A DNA stretch of 64,000 bases, from positions 1 through 64,000 of the forward strand of contig DASYPQ010000020.1 in NCBI GenBank assembly GCA_036006425.1. Reading direction: 5' to 3'. This DNA is from DASYPQ01 sp036006425 (GTDB lineage Bacteria; Planctomycetota; UBA1135; GCA-002686595). The notes under the pieces are model-generated. The model had not been told where the DNA came from, ran no database searches, and saw only the letters and a list, made by a program, of their open reading frames with translations. Both the position numbers and the translations under genes were made by a program. This document shows positions 17,149 to 26,733 of the stretch, one piece after another (position 1 is the first letter of the stretch; each line of letters begins with the position of its first letter).

Positions 17149-17315
17149 CTAGTGTCCTGAGTCGGGAGTTCCACGGCACGATCCGCCGGTCTACGCGTCC
17201 CTGGCGGCGTTGCGCCTCCTCCGAGACTTCACTAGAAGTCGCGTCGTCGGCGCGCCTTGCCAGGAACGCGGATCCCGGCGGCTCCTGCCGTGGAACTTCC
17301 GACTCAGGACACTAG
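17149..17315. mobile_element. 167-bp foldback element with 30-bp terminal inverted repeats (MITE-like)
   Basis: The outer arms 17149-17178 and 17286-17315 are inverted repeats starting CTAGTGTCCTGAGTCGG with a single mismatch in 30 bp. Inside, similarity between the halves weakens but returns at an exact central hairpin (GACTTC-ACTA-GAAGTC, 17225-17240), so the whole element is a degenerate palindrome. It has no open frame. Position and symmetry fit a MITE moved in trans by a transposase; a structured RNA is the alternative. Its right end contributes TAGTCT (17313-17318), a potential -10 for the gene at 17334. Confidence 0.7.
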
Positions 17316-17333
17316 TCTGCCCGCGCCCGGCGC

Positions 17334-19034
17334 ATGAACCAAAAGAGCCTCGCTCTCCTCTTCCTGATCACCGCCGCGGCGCTCGCCCTGCGCCTTTCGG
17401 GCGTCGGATCCCTCCTTCCGCAGATGACGGAATCCGACAGTCGCGTGATCCACCAGCAAGTGGAGCACCTCCAGCGCGGTGACGAGCATCCGGAGCGGGA
17501 CCGGAACTACGGGTTCTATCCGCTGCTCGTGGCAAAGATCACGGCGTGCTGTTTCGACGACGCGCCGCCGAGGACGCCCGCCGCGGATCTCGAGGAGCAC
17601 CTGCAACGGGCTTCGGCGACGCACGAGCACGTCCGCATCGTCGGCGCGATCCTCTCCGTGCTCCTCGTGCCGGCGACATGGCTGCTCGCGCGCTGGTTCC
17701 TCTCCGCCGGAGCGGCGCTCCTCGCCGCCGCGTTCGCCGCGGCGAGCACGCTCGAGCTCTGGTTCGCGCCGCAGGGCCGGCCGCACGCCGCCGCGACCGC
17801 GTTCGCGATCCTCGCCGTCGTCGCGGCCGTGAACCTGCGCCGCCGCGGCCGGCCGATCGACTACGGCCTCGCAGGCGTCGCGCTCGCGCTCGCCGTCGGA
17901 TCGCTCGAGAGCGGGCTCGCGGTGCTCCCGGCGTTCGCGGTGGCGCTCCTTCTGCGCGAGGAGCCCGCGCGGAAGGCTTCGATCGCGTGGACCGCGCTCT
18001 CGCTCGCGATCCTGGCGCTCGCGTTGCGCTGGCTGTACCCGTTCTTCTTCGCCGAGAGCCACGGTCGCGACGCCGCGCAGCTCACCGTCGGCGGCGGGAC
18101 GCTCAACCTCTTCGGGCACCTGATCTTCCTGGACCAGTTCCGCGGGGCCGGGTTCGCGAAACTCGGCGCGACGCTGCGCGACTACGATCCGTGGATCTCG
18201 GCGTTCGCCGTGGTCGGGATCGTCCTCGCCGTCCGACCGCGCCTCCCGGAGAAATGGAAGGACCTCGCCGTCCTCCTCGCGCACGCCGTGCCGTACGCGA
18301 TCGCCGCCGGCCTCTACGCGCGGACGTACCAGCGCTTCGCGATGCCGCTGATCCCGTACTTGTGCCTGCTCGCCGCCTACGCTGCGCAGCGGATCTCGAA
18401 TCCGTTGCCGTCGCTCGCGCGCGGCGCCGTCCTCGCGCTCGCGCTCGCTCCGCAGGCCTGGCTCGCGATCCGGCTCGCCGTCGTCCGCCGCGAACCCGAC
18501 ACGATCGAGGAAGCCGCGCGGTGGATCGCGGACCACGTCGAGCCCGCGGACAGGATCGTCGTGCTCCCGTCGCTCGAGCTCCCGTTGCCGCAGACGCCGG
18601 CGGCGCTCGAGGAGAACGCGCGGATGTCGGACAACCCGAACCGCCCGTGGTTCCGGTACCTGAGCGCGCTGGCGCCCTCGGAACGGCCGACGCCAGCGTG
18701 GAACCTCGTCGCGATGCCGATGGCGACCGACGCGGACCGCGCCGCGATCCAGAACGATCCGGCCGCGTACGTGCGCGGACTCCACGCGCAGTGGGCGGTG
18801 ATCGAGGTGTACTCGGAGGACCGCAAGCCGCCGGTCCTGCGCTCGGTGCGGATCGGGCTCGAAAAGGTCGCCGAGCGCGTCGCGCGGTTCGTGCCCGATC
18901 GCGTGGACGAAGGCGAGGACCTCCCGATCGTGTATCAGGACGACGAATTCTCGCGGACGTCGCCGTGGGCGTGGCGCGCGGCGCGCGCGCGCTGCGTCGG
19001 CCCGGTGATGGAGGTGTGGAGGATCAGATCCTGA
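17334..19034 (+). CDS. ArnT/PMT-like integral membrane glycosyltransferase
   Basis: This 566-residue protein has about ten to twelve hydrophobic segments in residues 5-375, then a soluble C-terminal domain of about 190 residues. The first periplasmic loop carries acidic residues (MTESDSRVI and EHPERDRNYGF) in the place where GT-C enzymes have catalytic acids, and the YPLLV motif after it fits PMT family transferases. Such enzymes move a sugar from a polyprenyl phosphate donor to lipid A, glycan or protein on the periplasmic side, which suits the neighbouring GT2 and flippase. It overlaps the convergent flippase gene by 11 bp. The acceptor is unknown. Confidence 0.75.
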   Translation: MNQKSLALLFLITAAALALRLSGVGSLLPQMTESDSRVIHQQVEHLQRGDEHPERDRNYGFYPLLVAKITACCFDDAPPRTPAADLEEHLQRASATHEHVRIVGAILSVLLVPATWLLARWFLSAGAALLAAAFAAASTLELWFAPQGRPHAAATAFAILAVVAAVNLRRRGRPIDYGLAGVALALAVGSLESGLAVLPAFAVALLLREEPARKASIAWTALSLAILALALRWLYPFFFAESHGRDAAQLTVGGGTLNLFGHLIFLDQFRGAGFAKLGATLRDYDPWISAFAVVGIVLAVRPRLPEKWKDLAVLLAHAVPYAIAAGLYARTYQRFAMPLIPYLCLLAAYAAQRISNPLPSLARGAVLALALAPQAWLAIRLAVVRREPDTIEEAARWIADHVEPADRIVVLPSLELPLPQTPAALEENARMSDNPNRPWFRYLSALAPSERPTPAWNLVAMPMATDADRAAIQNDPAAYVRGLHAQWAVIEVYSEDRKPPVLRSVRIGLEKVAERVARFVPDRVDEGEDLPIVYQDDEFSRTSPWAWRAARARCVGPVMEVWRIRS

Positions 19035-20307
19035 CGCCGACGCGCGACCGGACGAACGCCTTCAGGAACACGACCGACGCGAGCATCGAGGTCGCCGTCG
19101 CCACCGCGGCGCCGGCGATCCCGATCCGCGGGACGAGGATCACGTTCCCGACCACGTTGACCGCCACCGTCGCGATCATGAACGCCGAGTGCCAGCCCGG
19201 GAACCCGGCCATCAACAGCGTCTGCCCGAACGGCACGTAGCCCGACGCGACGAGGATCCCGACCGCGAGCCACGCGAACGGCGCGCGCGCTCCCTCGAAT
19301 CCAGGTTTCCCCGTCAACACCTTCACTGCAGTCGGGAACAGCGCGATCGCGGCCGCGATCACGGCGGTCATCCAGGCGTACGTCCTTCCGCGCACTCTTC
19401 GCACGAGGGCGTGCAGGCCGTCCCAATCGCGCTCCGCGATCTGCATCGCCAGCATCGGATTGCAGTTGTTCTGCAGCACGATCAGGAGCTGGTAGATCCC
19501 TTCCGCGATCATCGCGGCGATCGCGTACACGCCGACGGCTTCGTCCGAGAGGTAGAGCCCGATCATCCAGACGTCGACCTTCGCGTTCAGCTCGAGCAGC
19601 ACTCCCGAAGTCAGGCTCTTCATCCCGTATACGAAATGCGGCGCCACCCAGGCCTTCCACGCGCCGCCGATCGGGAGCGCGAGCCGCGCGCCGACTTCGA
19701 CGGCGAGCACGACGAACAGGATCCCCTCGGAGAACGTGAACACGAACGCGATGCCGTCGCCCTTCGCGCGCGCCGGGTCGTTCGCCATCCACACGACGAG
19801 ACCCGCGAGGATCAGGACGTACCGGAGCGCGGTACACACGGCGAAGCTGCGCATGCGCCTCAAGCCGTTCACGACCGACAGGAGCACCTTGTTCAGCGTG
19901 AAGAAGAAGAGGCCGACCGCCGACGCGGCCATGCCCGTCGCGACGCCAGGGCTCTCGAGTGCGCGCGCGATCCAGTCGCGCAGGCCGAAGTAGGCGAGCG
20001 AGACCGCTCCCCCGAGCGCGAGCACGAGCACCAGGCTTCCGACGACGATCGCCGTCGTCCGCGCGCGGTCTTCGGGCTTCTCCGCGATGCTCTTCAGCGC
20101 GGAGAGGTTCACGCCGCCGACCGCGACCTGCGAGAAGAGGATGTAGGCCGCCAGCACCTCGTTGAACACGCCGAGTGCCGCCGCGCCGTACGCGCGCGCG
20201 ATGATCGCGTTCAGCAGGATGCCGCTGACGCCGAGGACCGCGATGCTCGCGACGTTCCACGCGACGTCGCGCCGGAATCGCGTCCCGCCGGGCTCGGGCG
20301 TCGGCAT
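19024..20307 (-). CDS. Polysaccharide flippase (Wzx/MATE-like)
   Basis: The 427-residue protein is almost entirely membrane-embedded, with about 12 hydrophobic helices and the oligosaccharidyl-lipid flippase pattern: FRRDVAWNVASIAVLGVSG at the start, a conserved ARAYG after helix 1, and LNAKVDVWMIGLYLSD in the second half. It would flip lipid-linked glycan units to the periplasm. It lies 4 bp behind the multifunctional beta-oxidation gene on the same strand, though functionally it belongs with the glycan genes at 13989-19034. ATG 20307 is the only start that retains the short polar N-terminus before helix 1. Confidence 0.85.
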   Translation of the reverse strand: MPTPEPGGTRFRRDVAWNVASIAVLGVSGILLNAIIARAYGAAALGVFNEVLAAYILFSQVAVGGVNLSALKSIAEKPEDRARTTAIVVGSLVLVLALGGAVSLAYFGLRDWIARALESPGVATGMAASAVGLFFFTLNKVLLSVVNGLRRMRSFAVCTALRYVLILAGLVVWMANDPARAKGDGIAFVFTFSEGILFVVLAVEVGARLALPIGGAWKAWVAPHFVYGMKSLTSGVLLELNAKVDVWMIGLYLSDEAVGVYAIAAMIAEGIYQLLIVLQNNCNPMLAMQIAERDWDGLHALVRRVRGRTYAWMTAVIAAAIALFPTAVKVLTGKPGFEGARAPFAWLAVGILVASGYVPFGQTLLMAGFPGWHSAFMIATVAVNVVGNVILVPRIGIAGAAVATATSMLASVVFLKAFVRSRVGVRI

Positions 20308-20311
20308 GCGC

Positions 20312-22525
20312 TCAGGGATGGAACCGGCGCAGGTTCTTCGCCATCGCGACGAGGCTGTCCGCGGGGACGAAGCGCTCCCTCCCGCCCGGCCGCGCGACGA
20401 CGTCCGGCGCCGCGGCGATCCGCAGCAGACGTTCGACGATCGCGTGGACTCCCACCGCGTCGGCGTAGTGCAGGATCCCTCCGCGGAACGGCGGGAATCC
20501 CATGCCGAACACGGTCGCGAGGTCGAGCTCCTGCGGTCCCGCGGTGACTTCCTCCTCGAGAGCGCGCGCGGCCTCGTTGAGCATCGCGAGCACCGCGCGA
20601 TCGACGATCTCCTCGTCGGAGAGCGCGGGGACGCGCGCGCCGTCCGCGCCCGCGAAACGCGAGAGATCGCCGGCGATCTCCGCCCGTCCGCCGCGGGACG
20701 TTCCCTTGTGGTCGTAAAAGCCTTTCCCCGTCTTCTTCCCGAGTCGTCCGGCGCGCACGAGCGGCTCGAGCACGCCAGTGGGCGTCATGCGCGGTCCGTA
20801 CGCCTCGTGCAGGGAGGCGGCTGCGTGCGTCGCGATGTCGAAGCCGACTTCGTCGAGCAGTCGCAGCGGTCCCATCGGCATCCCGAACGCCTCGAGGGCG
20901 CGGTCGATGCGCTGCGCGTCGACGCCGCCGGCGAACATCCGCAGCGACTCGTCGAGGTACGGACCGAGGAGGCGGTTGACGAGGAATCCCGCGACGTCGG
21001 CGACGACGACGGGGGTCTTGCCGAGGTGGACGGCGAGTCCCGCGCAGGCCGAGACGGCGTCGGGAGACGTCCGCCGGCCGCGGACGACCTCGACGAGCGG
21101 CATCTTCTTCACCGGGTTGAAGAAGTGCATGCCGACGACGCGCTCGGGGAAGGGGACGCCTTCCGCGATCGCGTCGACCGAGAGGGAGGACGTGTTCGTC
21201 GCGAGGATCGCGCCCGGGCCCACCTGCCGCGCGATCTCGGCGAACACGCCGCGCTTCACGTCGAGCTTCTCGGCGACGGCCTCGACGACGACGCCGCAAC
21301 GCGCGAAGCCCGCGAGCGTGCGCGTGACGTCGAGACGGTCGATCGCCGCGACCGCATCGCGCGGCTCGGCGCGGCGGCGCGCGACGCGCTCGCGCGCGGC
21401 GGCGCGGTGCTCGACGAGCGCGACGTCGAGCGCCGCCGGGACGACGTCGAAGAGGCGCGTCCAGACGCCGCGCTCCGCGAGCAGGCTCGCGATCGCGCGC
21501 CCCATGACCCCCGCGCCGAGGACGCCGGCGCGTTCGGGGGCGCGCCGCGCGCGTCCGTCGGGTCCGCGGCCGAGCTTCTTCGCGGCTTCGGAGGCCTGGA
21601 AGATGCCGATCAGGTTCTTGCAGACGGGCGAGACCGCGAGCGCGCTCGCTTCGCGCGACTCGGCGGCGAAGCTCGCCGCCGTCGACGTGCGCGGCGCGCG
21701 GGCCGCGATCGCGAGGGCCGCGAGCGGCGCCGGGTAGTGGCCGTGCGTGCGCGCGATCACCTGGGCGCGCGCGCGGTTCGCGACGAAGCCCGCGACGAGC
21801 GGGTTCTTGTCGACGAGCAGCGCCTTCCACCCGCGGCCGCGCTTCTTGACACGCGCGCGGCCCATCGCGAGGTCGGACGCGATGCGCAGGAGGTCCTCCG
21901 CGAACGCGAGGCGGTCGACGAGTCCCTTCCGGAACGCTTCGCGCGCGGGGTAGAGCTTGCCCGAGAGGATCGCCTCGAGCGCGAGGGGCACGCCGACGCG
22001 GCGCGGGAGGCGCGTCGTGCCGCCCCACGCGGGCAGGATGCCGAGCTGCGTCTCGGGGAGACCGATCTTCGTCTCGCGCGATTCCGTCGCGACGATCGTG
22101 CCGCAGGCGAGCGCGAGCTCGTACGCGCCGCCGGGCACGGGTCCGCCGACGGCGGCGATCGTGCGCAGCGGTGACGGCCGGCGACGGAGCCCGGCGATCC
22201 GGTCGAAGACCGCGTGGCCGATCCCGATGACGCGCGCGACGAGAGCGGGATCGGTGATCGCCGCGAGGGCGTCGAGGTCCGCGCCGGCCGCGAACGACGT
22301 CGGCGTGCGCCCGGTGACGACGAGGCCCCGCAACGACGCGTCCTGCTCGATCTCGTCGAGCGCGAGATCGAGATCGCGCAGGAGCGGCAGATCGAGCACC
22401 GCGAGCGTGCGGTGCGGCGGATCGAGCACGATCACCGCGAGCCCGGGCTCGGGCCTCTCGATGCGCACGCACGAACGCGGCGGGGGCGCGTCCGCAGGGG
22501 CCGGCAGGCCGCTCGTGTCGATCAC
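20312..22525 (-). CDS. Fatty-acid oxidation multifunctional enzyme (enoyl-CoA hydratase / 3-hydroxyacyl-CoA dehydrogenase)
   Basis: The 737-residue protein matches FadB/FadJ length and order. Residues about 15-200 are an enoyl-CoA hydratase domain with both catalytic glutamates (Glu136 in GAYELALACGT, Glu158 in IGLPETQLGI). Residues about 330-510 are the NAD-binding 3-hydroxyacyl-CoA dehydrogenase with GAGVMG at 337-342 and catalytic His in GMHFFNP. Two C-terminal dehydrogenase domains follow (GFLVNRLLGPYLDE and GMGFPPFRGG). The start is GTG 22525, overlapping the thiolase stop (GTGA); the longer in-frame opening upstream is antisense-free shadow of the thiolase. Oxyanion loop FAAGADLDAL is intact, so activity is expected. 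Confidence 0.92.
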   Translation of the reverse strand: MIDTSGLPAPADAPPPRSCVRIERPEPGLAVIVLDPPHRTLAVLDLPLLRDLDLALDEIEQDASLRGLVVTGRTPTSFAAGADLDALAAITDPALVARVIGIGHAVFDRIAGLRRRPSPLRTIAAVGGPVPGGAYELALACGTIVATESRETKIGLPETQLGILPAWGGTTRLPRRVGVPLALEAILSGKLYPAREAFRKGLVDRLAFAEDLLRIASDLAMGRARVKKRGRGWKALLVDKNPLVAGFVANRARAQVIARTHGHYPAPLAALAIAARAPRTSTAASFAAESREASALAVSPVCKNLIGIFQASEAAKKLGRGPDGRARRAPERAGVLGAGVMGRAIASLLAERGVWTRLFDVVPAALDVALVEHRAAARERVARRRAEPRDAVAAIDRLDVTRTLAGFARCGVVVEAVAEKLDVKRGVFAEIARQVGPGAILATNTSSLSVDAIAEGVPFPERVVGMHFFNPVKKMPLVEVVRGRRTSPDAVSACAGLAVHLGKTPVVVADVAGFLVNRLLGPYLDESLRMFAGGVDAQRIDRALEAFGMPMGPLRLLDEVGFDIATHAAASLHEAYGPRMTPTGVLEPLVRAGRLGKKTGKGFYDHKGTSRGGRAEIAGDLSRFAGADGARVPALSDEEIVDRAVLAMLNEAARALEEEVTAGPQELDLATVFGMGFPPFRGGILHYADAVGVHAIVERLLRIAAAPDVVARPGGRERFVPADSLVAMAKNLRRFHP

Positions 22526-23838
22526 GCGTCCATCCTCTCGAGCACGACGGCTGCGCCTTGGCCGCCGCCGATGCACGCGGTCGCGAGACCGTAGCGCTGC
22601 TTCCTCGCCGCCAGCTCGTGTGCCGTCGTCAGCAGCAGGCGCGCGCCCGTCGCCCCGACCGGGTGCCCGAGCGCGATCGCGCCGCCGTTGCGGTTCGTGC
22701 GCTCCATGTCGAGGACGCCGAGCGCCTTTCCGCGGTGCAGCTCGTTCTGCGCGAACGCATCGCTCGCGAAAGCCTTCGCGCACGCGAGCACCTGCGCCGC
22801 GAACGCCTCGTTGATCTCGATCGTCTCCATGTCGGCGAGCGCGAGCCCGGCGTCGTCGAGGGCGCGGGCGCTCGAGTACACCGGTCCGAGTCCCATGCGC
22901 TCCGGATCGCACCCCGAGTAGGCCCACGAGACGATGCGCGCGATCGGCGCGAGGCCGAGCGCGCGCGCGCGATCCTCGCTCGCGACGAGCAGCGCGCACG
23001 CCCCGTCCGTGATCCCGCACGAGTTGCCGACGGTCACGCGCCCGTCCGGCTTCTCGAAGTACGGCCGGAGCTTCGCGAGCGCCGGCAGGCTCTGCTCGTC
23101 GCGGATCGAATCGTCGTTCTCGACGGCGTGCGGCTCGCCACCCCGCGCCCCACGCGCATCCAGCGGGAGCACGGGCAGGATCTCGCGCGCGAATCGGCCG
23201 GAGTCGCGTGCGCGCTTCGCGCGCTGGTGGCTCTCGAGCGCGAACTTGTCGGCGTCCTCGCGCGAGATCCCGAACTCGCGCGCCAGGATCTCCGCCGTCT
23301 TGCCCATGATCAGGCCGCTGATCGGGTCGGTGAGGCCCTCCATGAGCGCGACGCGCGGCGCGAGCATCGACGGACGGAAGCTCGCGATCGCCGCGACGCG
23401 CGCGAGGGGCGACCGGGCGCTCGAGAGGCGTGCGTAGAACCGCGTCATGCGCTCGCCGACGATCAGCGGGTACGCGCTCATCACCTCGACGCCGATGCAG
23501 AGGTAGAGATCGCCGCGACCGGCCTCGATCGACGCCGCGGCGCTCGTCACGGCCTCCATGCCGCTGGCGCAGTTGCGCGCGACGGTGCGCGCGGGGACGC
23601 CGCGCGGAACGCCGGCGCGCAGTCCGATGACGCGCGCGACGTTCGCCTGGTCGTGCGCGGCCCCGACGCAGCCGGCGATCACTTCGTCGAGCGCGGCGGG
23701 ATCGACGTCGGAGCGGGCGAGCAGCTCGCGCCCGACGAGCGCGCCGAGGTGGCCCGAGTCCTCGCGCGCGAAGGCTCCGCCGGCGCGGCACCAGGGCGTG
23801 CGCAGGCCGGCGGCGAGGACGATCGGGGTGCGCGGCAT
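22522..23838 (-). CDS. Acetyl-CoA acyltransferase (3-ketoacyl-CoA thiolase)
   Basis: This 438-residue thiolase II cleaves 3-ketoacyl-CoA in the last step of beta-oxidation. The catalytic triad is present: Cys90 in ARNCASGMEA, His392 in ALGHPVGATGARL, and Cys422 in CIGGGQG. The length and internal insertion resemble FadI more than FadA. It directly precedes, and overlaps by 4 bp, the FadB/J-like gene, reproducing the usual alpha/beta pair of the trifunctional complex. The upstream FAD enzyme and AMP-dependent ligase-like gene sit 13 bp and then 5 bp apart on the same strand, so this is part of a four- or five-gene operon. Confidence 0.93.
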   Translation of the reverse strand: MPRTPIVLAAGLRTPWCRAGGAFAREDSGHLGALVGRELLARSDVDPAALDEVIAGCVGAAHDQANVARVIGLRAGVPRGVPARTVARNCASGMEAVTSAAASIEAGRGDLYLCIGVEVMSAYPLIVGERMTRFYARLSSARSPLARVAAIASFRPSMLAPRVALMEGLTDPISGLIMGKTAEILAREFGISREDADKFALESHQRAKRARDSGRFAREILPVLPLDARGARGGEPHAVENDDSIRDEQSLPALAKLRPYFEKPDGRVTVGNSCGITDGACALLVASEDRARALGLAPIARIVSWAYSGCDPERMGLGPVYSSARALDDAGLALADMETIEINEAFAAQVLACAKAFASDAFAQNELHRGKALGVLDMERTNRNGGAIALGHPVGATGARLLLTTAHELAARKQRYGLATACIGGGQGAAVVLERMDA

Positions 23839-23851
23839 CGGTGCGGAGAGG

Positions 23852-25039
23852 CTAGGGGGTTTCCGGAGGCTCTTCCAGGAAGCGTGTCGACACGTTTCGG
23901 ACCGCGCGCGCGAGGACTGAAGGGTGGGATCGCAGGAACGCGAGCGCCGCGAAGAAGAGCGGCGTCGACCGGCACCAGCGGGGAACCGACCAGATGCGGT
24001 GGACGAGGCGCGTGATCGCGAGCGAGCGCGCGTTCGCGGCGCGGCGCCTGCGCTCGAAAGACGCGACGGGATCGGGCTCGCCCGAGAGCAGGATCTCCGC
24101 CAGGGCGCGCGCGTCGGCTACCGCCATGCTCGCGCCCTGTCCGCCCGCGGGGCTCACGGGGTGCGCGGCGTCGCCGAGGAGCAGCGCGCCGTCGACTCCG
24201 TACCGATCCGCGTGTCCCCACGGTCGCCGCACGCGCGTGAAGTCGCCGGGGAACGCGCGGTCGCCGACGATCGCGGCGAGGAGCGGGTCGCAGGCGAGGA
24301 AGCGCTGCCAGTCGTCCGCCGCGCGCGGATCCTCGAACGCGCGGGGGAGCGCGAGCACGAGACCGGTGCCGCGCCCGCCGGGCAGCGGCACCGCGCCGAG
24401 CCCGAGGATCCCCGAGCTCGTGCGGCCGCGGTTCGCCCACAGGCGGACGCGGGAGGGGGGGAGCCCCTCGGGCCAGAGCGGCCCGAAGCAGAGGAAGTCG
24501 ACCGGGAACATCCGGAGATCGACGCCGATCACGCAGCCATCGCGGACGACGGAGCGCACGCCGTCGTCGCCAATCGTCCATTCCGCGGAGACGTCGAATT
24601 CCCTGCCCGTTTCCACCTCGCGAGCGCGCACGCCCCCGATTCGCAAGGCTTCGCTGCGCTCGTTCTCGGGCAGGAGCGAGACGACCTCGACGCCGCGCTT
24701 CACCTCGAAGGTCGCGCGCTCGAGGAGGAGCTCGCGCACGACGTTCGGATCCGCCGACGACGGCCGGACGCGCGCCTCGAGCAGCGCCTCCGCCGGGACG
24801 AGCTCCTCGACGCGGCGGCCGTCGTGGATGTCGAACGCGTCGATCGGCGCGAACACTTCGCGGGGGATCAGCGTCGCGAGGAAATCGGCCGTGACGGGCC
24901 AGAAGATCTCCGGGCGCGTCCAGGTCGGTGCCCGCAGGCTCTTCTCGAGCACGACCACGCGCTTCCCGGCGCGCGCCAGGAGCTCCGCGAGCACCGCGCC
25001 GCCGATCCCGCCTCCGCTGACGACGAAGTCCGACTCCAT
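23852..25039 (-). CDS. FAD-dependent monooxygenase/reductase (PHBH superfamily)
   Basis: The 395-residue flavoprotein has an N-terminal Rossmann dinucleotide motif GGGIGGAVLAE at 9-19, the middle GDDGVRS motif at 157-163, and the FAD ribityl-binding GDAAHPVSPAGGQGAS at 289-304. These three define the p-hydroxybenzoate hydroxylase / geranylgeranyl reductase superfamily; substrate cannot be read from the sequence. The start ATG 25039 is five bases past the stop of the acyl-activating gene, and longer in-frame readings are shadows. Its setting between an acyl-activating enzyme and beta-oxidation genes suggests an aromatic or fatty acyl substrate (inference). Confidence 0.82.
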   Translation of the reverse strand: MESDFVVSGGGIGGAVLAELLARAGKRVVVLEKSLRAPTWTRPEIFWPVTADFLATLIPREVFAPIDAFDIHDGRRVEELVPAEALLEARVRPSSADPNVVRELLLERATFEVKRGVEVVSLLPENERSEALRIGGVRAREVETGREFDVSAEWTIGDDGVRSVVRDGCVIGVDLRMFPVDFLCFGPLWPEGLPPSRVRLWANRGRTSSGILGLGAVPLPGGRGTGLVLALPRAFEDPRAADDWQRFLACDPLLAAIVGDRAFPGDFTRVRRPWGHADRYGVDGALLLGDAAHPVSPAGGQGASMAVADARALAEILLSGEPDPVASFERRRRAANARSLAITRLVHRIWSVPRWCRSTPLFFAALAFLRSHPSVLARAVRNVSTRFLEEPPETP

Positions 25040-25044
25040 CGCGC

Positions 25045-26526
25045 CTACTTCGGCCGCAGGTCGAGGAAGCGCTTCTCCTTGAGCTCCGTCTCCATCCCGA
25101 GCGCGGCGAGGAGATCCTCGCGCGACATGTGCTCGAACCGGTTCGGCGCGACCTCCGTCGCTTCGACGAGCGCTTGCTTCGCCTTGCGTTCGAACGCCGC
25201 GCGATCCGCGCCGGCGACGAGCGCCACGCGCACGACGAACTCGTCGAGCTCGTGCGGGTCGCCGTTCACCTTCCCGAGCACGACCTGCCACTCCTCGACC
25301 TCGGGCATCTCCGACAGCGTCGCGCCCATCGCGGGGAGATCGACGAGCGTCCCCTTGATCTTCGTCAAGTTCATCGCCTTCTGGTCGCTGGAGCGCTTCA
25401 GCTCCGACGAGATGCGCGGCACGGTGCGCCCGCAGAAGCGGCACGGCTCCCACGTCATCCCGCCGACCGCGACGTCGCCGGTACGGTAGCGGCACAGCAC
25501 GGTGCCGTGGCCCGCGATCGGCGTGTAGACGATCTCGCCGGTCTCGTCTTCGCCGACGGGCTCGAGCGTCTCGGGGTGGACGATCTCGACGATGCCGAGA
25601 TCGGGGTACAGGTGGAACCCGGGCGCATCGTCGTAGCTGCACGGGCACTCGCCGTACGCCATGCGCGCCTCGGTGAACCCGTACGTGCCGAGGATCGAGA
25701 CGTCCTTCGCGCCGCAGGCCGCGAGGCTCTCCGCCATCTTGCGCTTGAGCCCCGGCGTCACCTTCTCCGCGCCGAGGAAGATCTGCGTGAGCTTGGAGAG
25801 ATCGACGTGCTTCTCCTGCGCTTCGCGGAGCATGTGGTAGACGAAGCCGGGCACGCCGACGATGCAGGTCGGCTGGAAGCGTTCGGCGAGCTTGAGGTTG
25901 CCGGCGGTGCCCATCACCTTGCCGCCGCCGGTCGGGACGATCAGGCGCGAGGAGCGGATGCCGCCGAACGTGACTTGCCAGAACGCGAGGTGGGGGGCGA
26001 ACGGGAAGACGCTGAGAATGCGCGGGCCCACCGCTGGGACGGCGAAAACGTCGAGGAGGCGCGCGCCGGATTCGCCGAGGAGATCGAGGTCGTGGTTCGT
26101 GTAGGAGAAGACGACCGGTGCGGCGGAACGGCCGGTCGTGAACGTGAGGAAGCAGGGCGTGTAGTCGCGGCGGAGGATCTCGCGGGCGCGCGCGCCGCCG
26201 AGGGCGACGGCGAGCTTGCGCGAGAAGGGCCAGTGCGCGCGGATCCTCTCGGGAGTCGGGACGAGGATGAAGTCGAGCTTCTTCGCCGGGTCGGACTGGG
26301 AGGCGAGGAGATCCTGCTTCGTGGAGAAGGGGAGGCGGCGCAGGTCCGCGACGGTGCGGATGTCGCGCGGGCGGATCCTGGCCTCGTCGAAGACGCGCCG
26401 GTAGTGGGCGGAGAAGGGGTAGAGCTCCTCGTTGACGTAGCGCGCGAGCGTGCGGTTCTGGAGCTCGAGGAGCTCGGCCTTGGGAGCTCGCGCGAGAGCG
26501 GACCAGGAGTTCAGCCGAAGGGGCAT
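25045..26526 (-). CDS. Phenylacetate-CoA ligase-like adenylate-forming enzyme
   Basis: This 493-residue protein of the PaaK/CoF-synthetase group of AMP-binding enzymes has RRVFDEARIRPRDIRT near residue 45, the phosphate-binding loop FTTGRSAAPVVF near 130, and the adenylate signature ILGTYGFTEARMAYGE near 290. A cluster of cysteines (ECPC, PCRFCG) in the region of residues 300-385 resembles the zinc site of PaaK relatives. It likely activates a carboxylic acid with ATP, and CoA transfer is plausible given the beta-oxidation genes that follow. ATG 26526 is preferred to the in-frame start at 26562, which adds only basic residues. It is the first gene of the operon. Confidence 0.78.
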   Translation of the reverse strand: MPLRLNSWSALARAPKAELLELQNRTLARYVNEELYPFSAHYRRVFDEARIRPRDIRTVADLRRLPFSTKQDLLASQSDPAKKLDFILVPTPERIRAHWPFSRKLAVALGGARAREILRRDYTPCFLTFTTGRSAAPVVFSYTNHDLDLLGESGARLLDVFAVPAVGPRILSVFPFAPHLAFWQVTFGGIRSSRLIVPTGGGKVMGTAGNLKLAERFQPTCIVGVPGFVYHMLREAQEKHVDLSKLTQIFLGAEKVTPGLKRKMAESLAACGAKDVSILGTYGFTEARMAYGECPCSYDDAPGFHLYPDLGIVEIVHPETLEPVGEDETGEIVYTPIAGHGTVLCRYRTGDVAVGGMTWEPCRFCGRTVPRISSELKRSSDQKAMNLTKIKGTLVDLPAMGATLSEMPEVEEWQVVLGKVNGDPHELDEFVVRVALVAGADRAAFERKAKQALVEATEVAPNRFEHMSREDLLAALGMETELKEKRFLDLRPK

Positions 26527-26733
26527 GGGGCACAGACTGCGGACCCGAGGCGGCGACCTCAAGGGTGGTTCCCGTCGCGCGCGCGCTCGCTCGCGCCCGC
26601 TTTTCCCTCCCCGGCGACGGTTTTCGAGTTCGCCGCACGTCGGGCGTCGGCCCTATCCAGTCGTCCCCCGATCCAGCCGACAGTTCCCCACGGAACTCAA
26701 GGCGTCCAGGCCTCTTCGTCACCCGACTCCCGA

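Noticed and set aside
20312..23791. One giant 1159-residue fusion in the FadB/J frame
   Set aside because: The extra N-terminus is Arg/Gly-rich shadow of the thiolase; the GTG at 22525 coupled to the thiolase stop is the natural start.
23852..26722. 956-residue fusion in the FAD enzyme frame
   Set aside because: Upstream part is a shadow of the acyl-activating enzyme with biased composition; the flavin motif begins at ATG 25039.
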